From contig JAHFAA010000077.1 in assembly GCA_023250775.1 (NCBI GenBank), positions 3,581 through 11,696 of the forward strand: 8,116 nucleotides of DNA, given 5' to 3'. This stretch comes from Bdellovibrionales bacterium. Its GTDB lineage: Bacteria; Bdellovibrionota; Bacteriovoracia; Bacteriovoracales; Bacteriovoracaceae. Under the pieces are notes generated by a model. It was not told where the DNA came from. It did no database searches and was given only the letters and a program-made list of their open reading frames with translations. The translations under genes were made by a program, and so were the position numbers. This document shows, in pieces, positions 1 through 6,114 of the stretch; position 1 is the stretch's first letter, and each line of letters starts with the position of its first letter.

Positions 1-1364
1 GGAGCGACAATTTTTTGCCCCTTCCTTTGGGCCATGCGAATAAGGTCATAGTGTCCACGTCTTCTCAAGACTGATCGACGAGGCAACTCATACAAGTCAG
101 CATACATATCATCGCGCAGGGCCTGTCCCACTCTAAAAGGTAGTGTTACGGTCTGACCCTTTTGCATTTTTGTATTGATGGAGAGACCATTCAAGTGCTC
201 CAACACATAAGGAGCAACTTTAAATTTCTTGGCCACATTGGCAAGTTTCACGCCATTTTGATTGGTTGTATAGGTTTGGAAAGCAACGGCCTTCATGGCA
301 TCTTTGTCCGGTCGAGCATCCCACACAGTCTTCAGACCTACAGGAATGCGGAGTTTGTAGCTTGCAACGGTTGCAGGAACAAACCAGCGCATGATCTCAG
401 GATTTAAGCGATAAATTTCATCAGAGGGCGCACCGATTGCTTCGGCCACCAAAAAGAGATCTGTTCCACCCGGAACATCAATCTCCTCAAAATCCAGCGG
501 CTCGTGAAAATCGATATCTCCAAAGCCAAAACTCTTCAAATTTTTGCCGAGAATGGCGAGGGCCATAATTTTTGGTACATAGTTTTTAGTTTCAGATTTT
601 AAATAACGGCTTTTTGCCAGATTCCAAAAATTCTCGCTGTCGGTTTTGCGAATGGCTCGATTCACTTTACCTTCTCCGGCATTGTAAGCTGAGGCAGCCA
701 ATTCCCATGAACCAAATTCGTTATAAAGTTTTGAAAGATATTTTGCGGCGGCGATCGTGGCCTTAATGGGGTCCATGCGCTCGTCGATATACCAATCAAC
801 ATTGAGTCCATAGATTTTTCCGGTGAATTTCATAAACTGCCATGGGCCTACAGCACGGGCCCAAGATTTTGCTTTGTCTTGAAAACCTGATTCTGCCATG
901 GCGAGAAAAATCAAGTCGCGAGGAAGACCGAATTCTTCCAAAATTTTTCCCATGACAGGCGCATAACGTCCGGCGCGAGCGCTGTAACGTTCAAAGAAGG
1001 TTCTGCCGCGATTTTGAAAATAGTGCAGCCATTTCTGCACGGCCGCGTTGTAAACAACAGGAAAATCAAAGTACATATTTTCCAGGCCCAAATGTTCGGC
1101 ACCTGACAGGTAGTAACTTTTTGGATGAGTCGCTTCTTCAGGCCCAATTTTAGAGGCACCTTTTATGGCATTGGCCTGCTCCTTTACATAAGAGGGAAGA
1201 TTAACAACCTCAGGATTTTCACTTTGACTGCCATCTGCCTTATCGACTGAAGTACCTACAGTGGCAGGACCAGTTGCCGAAACTTGCGTGCCAACCTTGT
1301 TGGTAGCACAGGCAGAAAAGAGAACGGGTACACAAATCAAAACAATCTGTAGCAAAACCTTCAT
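1..1364 (-). CDS. mltD: MltD-like membrane-bound lytic murein transglycosylase, lipoprotein (3' end outside window)
   Basis: This enzyme is predicted to cleave the MurNAc-GlcNAc bond of peptidoglycan from the periplasmic face of a membrane, forming 1,6-anhydroMurNAc ends. I translated 454 codons from the ATG at 1364, and the frame is still open at base 1. Residues 1-19 form a lipoprotein signal (MKVLLQIVLI, then LFSAC with the lipidated Cys at 19). A low-complexity linker follows to about residue 60. The SLT (GH23-type) domain spans about 140-270: MAESGF holds the catalytic Glu158, followed by AVGPWQFM at 171-178 and the AYNAGEGKV motif at 226-234. Residues 301-343 match the segment that follows the SLT domain in MltD proteins. 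Residues 360-410 look like a degenerate LysM (LANVAKKF, GQTVTLPF). More LysM repeats probably lie beyond the window. A TAGG Shine-Dalgarno-like sequence sits about 8 bases before the ATG. Family assignment is firm; the exact MltD orthology is an inference. Confidence 0.93.
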   Translation of the reverse strand, partial: MKVLLQIVLICVPVLFSACATNKVGTQVSATGPATVGTSVDKADGSQSENPEVVNLPSYVKEQANAIKGASKIGPEEATHPKSYYLSGAEHLGLENMYFDFPVVYNAAVQKWLHYFQNRGRTFFERYSARAGRYAPVMGKILEEFGLPRDLIFLAMAESGFQDKAKSWARAVGPWQFMKFTGKIYGLNVDWYIDERMDPIKATIAAAKYLSKLYNEFGSWELAASAYNAGEGKVNRAIRKTDSENFWNLAKSRYLKSETKNYVPKIMALAILGKNLKSFGFGDIDFHEPLDFEEIDVPGGTDLFLVAEAIGAPSDEIYRLNPEIMRWFVPATVASYKLRIPVGLKTVWDARPDKDAMKAVAFQTYTTNQNGVKLANVAKKFKVAPYVLEHLNGLSINTKMQKGQTVTLPFRVGQALRDDMYADLYELPRRSVLRRRGHYDLIRMAQRKGQKIVA

Positions 1365-1445
1365 GGCCTTTTACCTAACCTTTTTAAAAATCCATTTCAA
1401 ATTGAGGGTCGCAGTTTTCTAGCGTTACCTAGCATATACGCTCTT

Positions 1446-1474
1446 ATTGTCCCTATGAATCGCATTTGCGTCAA
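1446..1474 (-). promoter_or_regulatory. Sigma70-type promoter for the mltD-like gene
   Basis: Reading the minus strand, TTGACG (1474-1469, 5 of 6 consensus) is separated by exactly 17 bases from GACAAT (1451-1446, 4 of 6). Transcription would start near 1438, giving a leader of roughly 75 bases before the ATG at 1364. It is the best-matching promoter I found in the window. It is a consensus match only. Confidence 0.55.
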
Positions 1475-1579
1475 TCAATAAACCATTTCTATCGTTTAAT
1501 TTCAACAAGTTATTCCAGACTGCTGATAAAATGTGCCTTGTTAGAGTGGCAACTTTATCCCCCATTTAGGAGGCCGTGA

Positions 1580-1584
1580 AAGGA
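1580..1584 (+). promoter_or_regulatory. Shine-Dalgarno that decides the GTG start at 1593
   Basis: AAGGA lies 8 bases before the GTG at 1593. The alternative ATG at 1611 has AGAGG only one base in front of it, which is too close to work well. A stronger AGGAGG at 1568-1573 is 19 bases from the GTG. It sits 2 bases before another GTG at 1576, which is out of frame with this gene. Confidence 0.45.
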
Positions 1585-1592
1585 CCGCGAGC

Positions 1593-2153
1593 GTGATTTA
1601 CAATAGAGGTATGGTAAAAGGACGATTTTTACTTCTCCTCATTATGGTCATTTTTGGCCCAGTGGTCTCGGTGGCCTTGGGCAAGGTCGACCCACCTAAT
1701 TACAATTTTAGTCTCGACCAACTGGATAAATTCAAACCCGGTCAGGGCAAAGACGAAGTTGAAAAAAAGTTCGAAAAAGGTGAGATCATCGAGCAGGGCG
1801 GGGATCGAGTGGTAGTAAAATATTATGTCGCTCATCTTCGTTATAAATTTCCTATTTTTGTGCAATTTTATAAAGGGCAAGTTCTCGACTATTATGCTCG
1901 ACTGCCTCAATATTTTCTCCACGATGTTTTTCACCAGTCACTGATCAAGCGCTTTGGAAAACAAAATAAATATTTTAAAAAAGAAGAAAGTGCTATTTAT
2001 GAATGGGACAATAAGGATAATGTCAAAATCGTTTATCACGGATCTTGCACCATCACCTGTTTTCCCATTTATCTTTCAATGATAACTCTGCAACCGCCTT
2101 CCGATCTGCCCACCTATAAACCTTTATTGGAAGTCTACAAAGTTACGCCCTAA
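1593..2153 (+). CDS. Secreted protein of unknown function, possible BamE/SmpA-like fold
   Basis: I do not recognise this 186-residue protein. It starts at GTG 1593, six codons before an in-frame ATG. The N-terminus has a basic stretch (MVKGR) and a hydrophobic core (about residues 12-28). A likely signal-peptidase site lies near SVA-LG, so it should be exported to the periplasm or beyond. The mature part is mixed charged and aromatic. A segment FKPGQGKDEVEKKF (47-60) is followed by strand-like stretches (VVVKYYVAHL, FPIFVQFYKGQV), then a second helix-strand unit (SLIKRFGK, AIYEWDN, VKIVYHG). A helix with a G-x-G-K/S-x-x-E-V start followed by strands recalls SmpA/BamE-type folds, but this is a weak resemblance. 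Cys152 and Cys156 (SCTITC) could form a disulfide. The gene is divergent from mltD and its last 11 bases overlap the 3' end of lgt. Confidence 0.75.
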   Translation: MIYNRGMVKGRFLLLLIMVIFGPVVSVALGKVDPPNYNFSLDQLDKFKPGQGKDEVEKKFEKGEIIEQGGDRVVVKYYVAHLRYKFPIFVQFYKGQVLDYYARLPQYFLHDVFHQSLIKRFGKQNKYFKKEESAIYEWDNKDNVKIVYHGSCTITCFPIYLSMITLQPPSDLPTYKPLLEVYKVTP

Positions 2154-2943
2154 CCACCTTCAAACGGGCGGCATTTTTCTTGGCATAAAGGAAAACCCCG
2201 AGACCAAAAAAGACCTGCAAGAAGCACAAGATTTGTCCCATGGTGACATGGCCGCCGAAATAATATCCCAGCTGAGAATCGGCCTCGCGAAAAAATTCGA
2301 TGATAAAACGAAAGACGGCATAGACCGAAAAGAAAAGGGCCGTGGCCTGACCATAAATGGTGAAACGTTTGCGCAGCAGCCAGAGAATTGTGAAGAGGAT
2401 GATCCCTTCCATTATCCCTTCATAAAGTTGGCTGGGATGGCGAGGATAAGGCCCCGCATCCGGAAAAACCATGCCCCAAGGTACATCAGTGGTTCGTCCC
2501 CACAACTCATGATTGATAAAATTTCCCATTCGTCCGAAAAAGACACCTTGTGTTCCCGCGATCACGGCGGCGTCGGTAGCTTGCAACAAAGGAATTTTAT
2601 TTTTACGCGAAAAAATAAAAAGGCCGACCGCGATGCCTAGAACGGCGCCATGAAAGGAAAGTCCACCTTTCCATACCGAAAATAATTCACCCAAGTTATT
2701 TTGGTAATAATCCCAATTATAAATAAAGACATAGGCCAGACGGGCACCGATAAACATAAAGATCAAGGCATAGGTGATCATGGCATCGATTTTTTCTTTG
2801 CCCACTCTTAAAAAACCGTCCTTGACTAAAATTTTCAACAAGAATCCGGCATTTAAAAAACCAATCACATACATCAGCCCATACCAACGAATTTGGATAG
2901 GGCCTAAGCTGATAAGAACGGGATCAATATTGGGGGCCATCAT
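2143..2943 (-). CDS. lgt: Prolipoprotein diacylglyceryl transferase Lgt
   Basis: Lgt transfers a diacylglyceryl group from phosphatidylglycerol to the lipobox cysteine of prolipoproteins in the inner membrane, the first step of lipoprotein maturation. The 266-residue length is normal for the family and several membrane segments are evident. Hallmarks seen: RWYGLMY (19-25, conserved Tyr21); WKGGLSFHGA (91-100, His98 matching E. coli His103); the Lgt signature GRMGNFINHELWG (137-149), with Arg138, Asn141 and Glu146 matching R143, N146 and E151; HPSQLYE (169-175); and EFFRE (216-220), whose Arg219 is the likely counterpart of R239. The ATG at 2943 is preceded by AGAGG at an 8-base spacing; a second ATG follows directly and is less well spaced. 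It lies 21 bp after the MepA-like gene, so the two are probably cotranscribed. A TATAT-rich stretch in that gap might add a weak internal promoter. Confidence 0.98.
   Translation of the reverse strand: MMAPNIDPVLISLGPIQIRWYGLMYVIGFLNAGFLLKILVKDGFLRVGKEKIDAMITYALIFMFIGARLAYVFIYNWDYYQNNLGELFSVWKGGLSFHGAVLGIAVGLFIFSRKNKIPLLQATDAAVIAGTQGVFFGRMGNFINHELWGRTTDVPWGMVFPDAGPYPRHPSQLYEGIMEGIILFTILWLLRKRFTIYGQATALFFSVYAVFRFIIEFFREADSQLGYYFGGHVTMGQILCFLQVFFGLGVFLYAKKNAARLKVVRA
2146..2178 (+). terminator. Candidate intrinsic terminator for the 1593-2153 gene
   Basis: CGCCC (2146-2150) and GGGCG (2166-2170) form an all-G:C 5-bp stem with a 15-base loop. It is followed by GCA and a run of five T (2174-2178). 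The stem begins within the last codons of the secreted-protein gene, and the whole element lies inside the 3' coding end of lgt on the other strand. The loop is longer than usual, so strength is uncertain. Confidence 0.4.
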
Positions 2944-2964
2944 AAAAATTACCTCTATATAAAG

Positions 2965-3813
2965 CTATAAAAGAAATTTACAGGCGTCCAATATTTCAAT
3001 TGGCTTACCGGTATCTTTTTTGGGAGCGTTTTTCTCGGCGGTCGATTTCACATAGTCTGCACTCCACCACCAATCGATATCATTACACCCATCTCCATCG
3101 ATCGGCGCTTGCACGGTACATTCAGGAGAATCGAGGGGACATGCGAGTCGCACATGAAGATGTTCATGATGCCCCCACCAAGCGCGCAATTTTCGGGTCC
3201 ACGTCGCGGCGTCTTTTTCGGGATATTTTTGGCAAAAGAATTTTTTGATGGCGGGATTGACAAAGATGCGCTCAACCTCGACATCATCAGCGGCCATTTT
3301 GATCAGCTCCTCAGTATCGGGAGTCCAGTGAATATTGAGCAGGCGATCGAGAGCATCCGGGTGATCAACCGCCACAAGAACCGGCCAGGTATCACGCTCA
3401 TGCATGGGTAAAACTTTTTCTGGTACAAGGGCAAAACCAAAATCCACATCAAGGCCGTTTTGATGACTCCCGTGGGCGCTGGAAAATAATCCACCACGCG
3501 GCATGGAAATATCCCCGACCGCCAAAGATCTGTGAAAAGTTTTCGACACTTTTTTACCCAGCCGCTCGATATAGGCCATCATCTTAGGATGTCCATAGTA
3601 ACGTCCGCGCCCCAAGGCCATAAATTGATAACCTTCACCATTAGGAGGAAGCGCCACTCCGCCGGCCAAGCAGCCAAGTGAGTAGGAGCCAATAGATTTG
3701 GCTTCGCCTTTTGAAGGTTCGCGAATTTTTTCCCAAGGATTGACCATGGCCGTTTTTTGAAGAGCACAACTAAATAAGATTCCCATGAGAACAAAGAACC
3801 ACTTTTTCTTCAT
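2965..3813 (-). CDS. mepA: MepA-like penicillin-insensitive murein endopeptidase (peptidase M74), probable lipoprotein
   Basis: This family consists of zinc metallopeptidases that cut D-Ala-mDAP cross-links in periplasmic peptidoglycan. The predicted 282-residue protein carries both M74 signatures. SAHGSHQNGLDVDF holds zinc ligands His117 and Asp124 plus His114. GHHEHLHVRLACP near the C-terminus holds His215, His218 and the third ligand His220. DSPEC follows, with Cys225/Cys232 likely in the disulfide seen in this family. I chose the ATG at 3813 over one 21 codons upstream because GGAGG lies 10 bases before it and the protein then begins with a compact signal, MKKKWFFVLMGILFSC. LFSC could be a lipobox (Cys16), although Phe at -2 is unusual; cleavage by signal peptidase I is the alternative. 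E. coli MepA is soluble, so lipidation would be a difference. It is the first gene of a unit with lgt. Confidence 0.93.
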   Translation of the reverse strand: MKKKWFFVLMGILFSCALQKTAMVNPWEKIREPSKGEAKSIGSYSLGCLAGGVALPPNGEGYQFMALGRGRYYGHPKMMAYIERLGKKVSKTFHRSLAVGDISMPRGGLFSSAHGSHQNGLDVDFGFALVPEKVLPMHERDTWPVLVAVDHPDALDRLLNIHWTPDTEELIKMAADDVEVERIFVNPAIKKFFCQKYPEKDAATWTRKLRAWWGHHEHLHVRLACPLDSPECTVQAPIDGDGCNDIDWWWSADYVKSTAEKNAPKKDTGKPIEILDACKFLL

Positions 3814-3853
3814 TTTTGGGATGCCTCCAAACACGTAAAAGATTTGTGAAAGG

Positions 3854-3859
3854 ATTATA
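3854..3859 (-). promoter_or_regulatory. Candidate -10 element for mepA-lgt
   Basis: The minus strand reads a perfect TATAAT at 3859-3854, 41 bases before the chosen mepA ATG. This would give a leader of about 34 bases. No convincing -35 hexamer sits 16-18 bases upstream; TTGTGA is only 13 bases away. It lies in the 89-bp divergent region shared with the hemolysin III gene. Confidence 0.4.
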
Positions 3860-3902
3860 GCGGGCATCGTAGTCACAAGGCCATTACTGTAAAAATAGAA
3901 GT

Positions 3903-4559
3903 ATGAAAAATTTAAAGGTCTTAACGATTCTGCGCGAACCTTTTAGTGGCCTGTCACATTTATCCGGTGCAATTTTGTCTTTTTTTGGTCTTATTGCTTT
4001 GATGCACGCGGCACAACTCAAGGGAACTTCGCAACATCAAATCTCTTTCGCCATTTTTGGCTGCAGCTTGATTTTAATGTACCTGTCCAGCGGACTCTAC
4101 CATTCCCTCCCCTTGAGTGAAAAAGGGGTTAAATTCCTCCGACGCATCGACCATATGGCAATTTTTGTTTTGATCGCCGGGTCTTACACTCCTTTCTGTT
4201 TAGTGGCCCTGCAGAAATCAAACGGCCTTTTTTATTTTTTTGTGGCGTGGGCCATTGCTCTATCTGGGATTATTATAAAACTTTTTTGGCTTGAGTCTCC
4301 CCGCTGGATTACGGTTTCCATGTATCTTGGGATGGGGTGGATTTCTATCCCGCTGGCCATTCCCTTGAGCAAAGTTGTCGCGCCTTGGTGCCTCTATTGG
4401 CTTGCCATTGGTGGGCTGTTCTTTACCAGCGGGGCCTTTATTTATGCCAAGAAAAAACCTGATCCATTTCCTGGCATCTTTGGCTTTCACGAAATCTGGC
4501 ACCTCTTTGTTATGGCCGGAACCTTCTCCCATTTTTGGGCGATCTATCGTTATCTCTAG
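3903..4559 (+). CDS. Hemolysin III / PAQR-family integral membrane protein
   Basis: The 218-residue protein is hydrophobic, with about seven membrane segments, typical of the bacterial hemolysin III (YqfA/YplQ-type) branch of the PAQR superfamily. Diagnostic motifs are REPFSGLSHLSGA (11-23), SSGLYHSLP (62-70) with Ser63 and His67, RIDHMAIFVLIAGSYTPF (81-98) with Asp83, and FHEIWHLFV (195-203) with His196 and His200. The Ser, Asp and three His residues are those that form the zinc site in PAQR proteins. The biochemical role of bacterial members is unsettled; the hemolysin label comes from one Bacillus protein, and lipid-homeostasis or hydrolase roles have been proposed. The ATG at 3903 has only a weak AGAAG almost touching it, so the leader may be very short. 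The protein start fits the family well, with REPF close to the N-terminus. The gene lies 38 bp before the next plus-strand gene with no obvious terminator between. Confidence 0.93.
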   Translation: MKNLKVLTILREPFSGLSHLSGAILSFFGLIALMHAAQLKGTSQHQISFAIFGCSLILMYLSSGLYHSLPLSEKGVKFLRRIDHMAIFVLIAGSYTPFCLVALQKSNGLFYFFVAWAIALSGIIIKLFWLESPRWITVSMYLGMGWISIPLAIPLSKVVAPWCLYWLAIGGLFFTSGAFIYAKKKPDPFPGIFGFHEIWHLFVMAGTFSHFWAIYRYL

Positions 4560-4597
4560 CTAGACAGCTCTTAGAAACTTAAGTTACCGTTCTCTCC

Positions 4598-5086
4598 ATG
4601 CTCAAATTTTTACTCTTGCTGGTGATATCCTCAATCTCTGTGGCCCATGCCGAACTCGGTGTTGCTTCAGGATTTTCTGCCGTCACAGGCGGGCGTTCCA
4701 TTCCACTCCTCTATGCCAGTGCCGAATCTAATGAATATGCTTTGACGGGTTATGGGGTGGGCGTGGCCAATCCGTCCTACTATCACTCGGGGTACGTCCT
4801 CGACTTATTTAAACGATATCGCCCATCAGGAGAATTTATCTCCGGCGGCATCGATGCCGGCCTGGGATGGGGTTTCTACTATTACAAAATGGGTTTCAAG
4901 CGCTCCTCCTCTTCTCCTATCGAGGAAAAAAGTGCAACAGCAACCGGCCCGGCCTTTCGCGTGATCTGGAACCTTGCCCCTCCAGTATTTCTTGGCATCG
5001 AAGCAATGTACGGCATCCGCGGTGCGAATTGGGTACTCCTGAGTACGCAAGATATTGTAAGCGTCCTTCTGGGGGTGAGATTTTGA
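4598..5086 (+). CDS. Small predicted outer-membrane beta-barrel protein (first of a pair)
   Basis: This 162-residue protein matches no named family I can identify. Residues 1-18 are a clear signal peptide ending AHA, before Glu19. The mature chain has no long hydrophobic helix. It is rich in Gly, Tyr, Ser and Ala, with alternating hydrophobic stretches such as YALTGYGVGV, GGIDAGLGWGFYYY and VLLGVRF. The C-terminal Phe preceded by alternating hydrophobics is the usual recognition signal of BAM-assembled barrels. There is no cysteine. About eight short strands would fit the length, but strand number is a guess. The ATG at 4598 has no purine-rich Shine-Dalgarno (the preceding bases are pyrimidines), and an in-frame stop lies just upstream, so no earlier start exists. 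Translation may be leaderless or depend on the upstream gene. Its stop overlaps the start of the next gene. Confidence 0.78.
   Translation: MLKFLLLLVISSISVAHAELGVASGFSAVTGGRSIPLLYASAESNEYALTGYGVGVANPSYYHSGYVLDLFKRYRPSGEFISGGIDAGLGWGFYYYKMGFKRSSSSPIEEKSATATGPAFRVIWNLAPPVFLGIEAMYGIRGANWVLLSTQDIVSVLLGVRF
5074..5085 (+). promoter_or_regulatory. Shine-Dalgarno and TTG start overlapping the upstream stop
   Basis: GGTGAG at 5074-5079 precedes the TTG at 5083-5085. That TTG shares two bases with the TGA (5084-5086) of the gene before it. The signal peptide of the downstream protein begins exactly at this codon (MKKIILIITLF), which is why I prefer it to the long upstream extension of the same frame. 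The arrangement implies translational coupling. Confidence 0.6.
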
Positions 5087-5478
5087 AGAAAATCATCCTC
5101 ATTATAACATTATTTATTCTTCTTATACCTCAGGTGCAAGCCGGCACGACTCGCAACCAGGCCTCTTGGGGCCATGTCTTCGGCGCCGCTGGTCTTCTTT
5201 ATGGCCTCGGTTCTTTGCGTGTTGGTCGACATGAATGGGAGGCCGGGTTGCTCAACGCCAGGTCTGTAGGCGTCGTGAAACTCTTTAATATGGGCCAGAT
5301 TTATTTTGGCTTTGGATTCGCTGCTATGGGTGGCTCAGATTTTGGTTTTTACGCATCCACAGGTGTTGAATTTTGGAATTTTAGTATTGTGAATGTTCGC
5401 TTTGAGGCCAACGGCACGGCCTCTTACAAAAATTCCACCGATGGGGAGTTACTGCTGGGACTCTCATTTAACTTTTAG
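5083..5478 (+). CDS. Small predicted outer-membrane beta-barrel protein (second of a pair)
   Basis: This 131-residue exported protein of unknown function reads in frame from far upstream, but the real start is almost certainly TTG 5083. From there a textbook signal peptide follows (KK, then IILIITLFILLIP, then VQA before Gly20). The mature chain shows alternating strand-like segments (WEAGLLNARSVGVVKLF, QIYFGFGFAAMGG, FGFYASTGVEFW, IVNVRFEANG) and ends LLLGLSFNF with a terminal Phe, as outer-membrane barrels do. It has no cysteine. Its layout parallels the preceding gene product: a K-L-F or L-F-K segment, then a G-Q/E-x-aromatic segment, then Gly/aromatic strands and a G-V/L-x-F-type end. The two could be diverged paralogues or partners in one complex. 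It is followed 9 bp later by the matrixin gene. Confidence 0.78.
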   Translation: MKKIILIITLFILLIPQVQAGTTRNQASWGHVFGAAGLLYGLGSLRVGRHEWEAGLLNARSVGVVKLFNMGQIYFGFGFAAMGGSDFGFYASTGVEFWNFSIVNVRFEANGTASYKNSTDGELLLGLSFNF

Positions 5479-5487
5479 GAAATAACG

Positions 5488-6114
5488 ATGACAAAGATTT
5501 TCCTACTTCTCATTCTCTTCTCACTCACTCTTGGCTTTCGCGTCTGGCAAGGTGGAATAAAGTGGGATGTTTCGGTTAATGATCCTTTTCTCTACGTTAA
5601 GCTTTGCGATCCAGACAAGATCATGACCAACAACTTACCCGATTCAGATATTCTGGCCCAGTTCCCGCTCAACAAAAATATCATTCTCCAATCAATTTTG
5701 GATGACATTAACAATCTCGATACTTCGTATTTGCAAATGATGGTGTACCCTGATGGCCTTGACACCACTCACGTTATTACTATCTGCTCGGGTTCTTCGG
5801 GTGCCTTAGGGGCGGTCGGTGAGGCCAAGGTGGAAACGGATAGTTCCAAGATCACAAAATGTACCATCAGTATTGATCCCAACAAAGACAACGACGCCAA
5901 GGCCTGGATGAGAACCGCTGCCCACGAAATTGGGCATTGCCTGGGGCTGATGCATCCTCAAGATTCGATCCACTCAATCATGAGTTATTTTAGTGATCGT
6001 GATTTTTTGCGCTACCAAATTGATGATCTCATGGGAATTTCTTTTCTTTATCCATCCCCGAGCTATGATTTGAAGGAAAAACCCACCTTCGGCCTGAAGT
6101 GTTCTACTAAGTAG
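5488..6114 (+). CDS. Small secreted matrixin-type zinc metalloprotease (metzincin, M10-like)
   Basis: This is a predicted extracytoplasmic endopeptidase of 208 residues. A hydrophobic N-terminus (IFLLLILFSLTLG, about 4-16) is a signal peptide or uncleaved anchor. The zinc site HEIGHCLGLMH (146-156) matches the metzincin consensus HExxHxxGxxH, giving His146, His150 and His156 as ligands and Glu147 as catalytic base. The Met-turn SIMSY (163-167) follows at a short distance. Before it, ILQSILDDINNLD resembles the first matrixin helix and ITKCTISIDPN the edge strand. There is no room for a normal propeptide and no PRCGxPD cysteine switch, so latency must be handled differently or not at all. Five cysteines (40, 100, 125, 151, 205) leave at least one unpaired, and Cys151 lies inside the zinc motif. 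AGGAA precedes the ATG at good spacing. It is the last gene of the probable operon and its 3' end overlaps the DTW gene by 8 bp. Confidence 0.9.
   Translation: MTKIFLLLILFSLTLGFRVWQGGIKWDVSVNDPFLYVKLCDPDKIMTNNLPDSDILAQFPLNKNIILQSILDDINNLDTSYLQMMVYPDGLDTTHVITICSGSSGALGAVGEAKVETDSSKITKCTISIDPNKDNDAKAWMRTAAHEIGHCLGLMHPQDSIHSIMSYFSDRDFLRYQIDDLMGISFLYPSPSYDLKEKPTFGLKCSTK
6077..6101 (-). terminator. Candidate intrinsic terminator for the bioY-DTW unit
   Basis: On the minus strand, CACTTC (6101-6096) pairs with GAAGGTG (6090-6084) around a 5-base AGGCC loop, with one bulged G. GG and a run of five T (6081-6077) follow. This is just past the stop of the DTW gene and within the last codons of the opposing protease gene. 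The stem is short. Confidence 0.4.

Noticed and set aside
2233..2640. 135-codon open frame on the plus strand inside lgt
   Set aside because: It lies entirely antisense to a clear lgt gene. Its translation is charged and low in structure, and it has no recognisable motif.
3001..3411. Plus-strand open frames inside the MepA-like gene
   Set aside because: They are antisense to conserved zinc-motif codons and have no recognisable product.
3814..3876. Longer MepA-like start at 3876
   Set aside because: It would place 21 extra residues before a compact signal sequence and make the candidate TATAAT part of coding DNA; GGAGG supports the start at 3813.
4576..4585. Palindrome AACTTAAGTT, also present at 6896-6905
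   Set aside because: Two copies of a 10-base AT-rich palindrome in 8 kb, one of them inside bioY codons, is not enough to suggest a shared site.
4867..5082. N-terminal extension of the second barrel gene back to an ATG at 4867
   Set aside because: It overlaps the first barrel gene in another frame, and a signal peptide starts precisely at the TTG at 5083.
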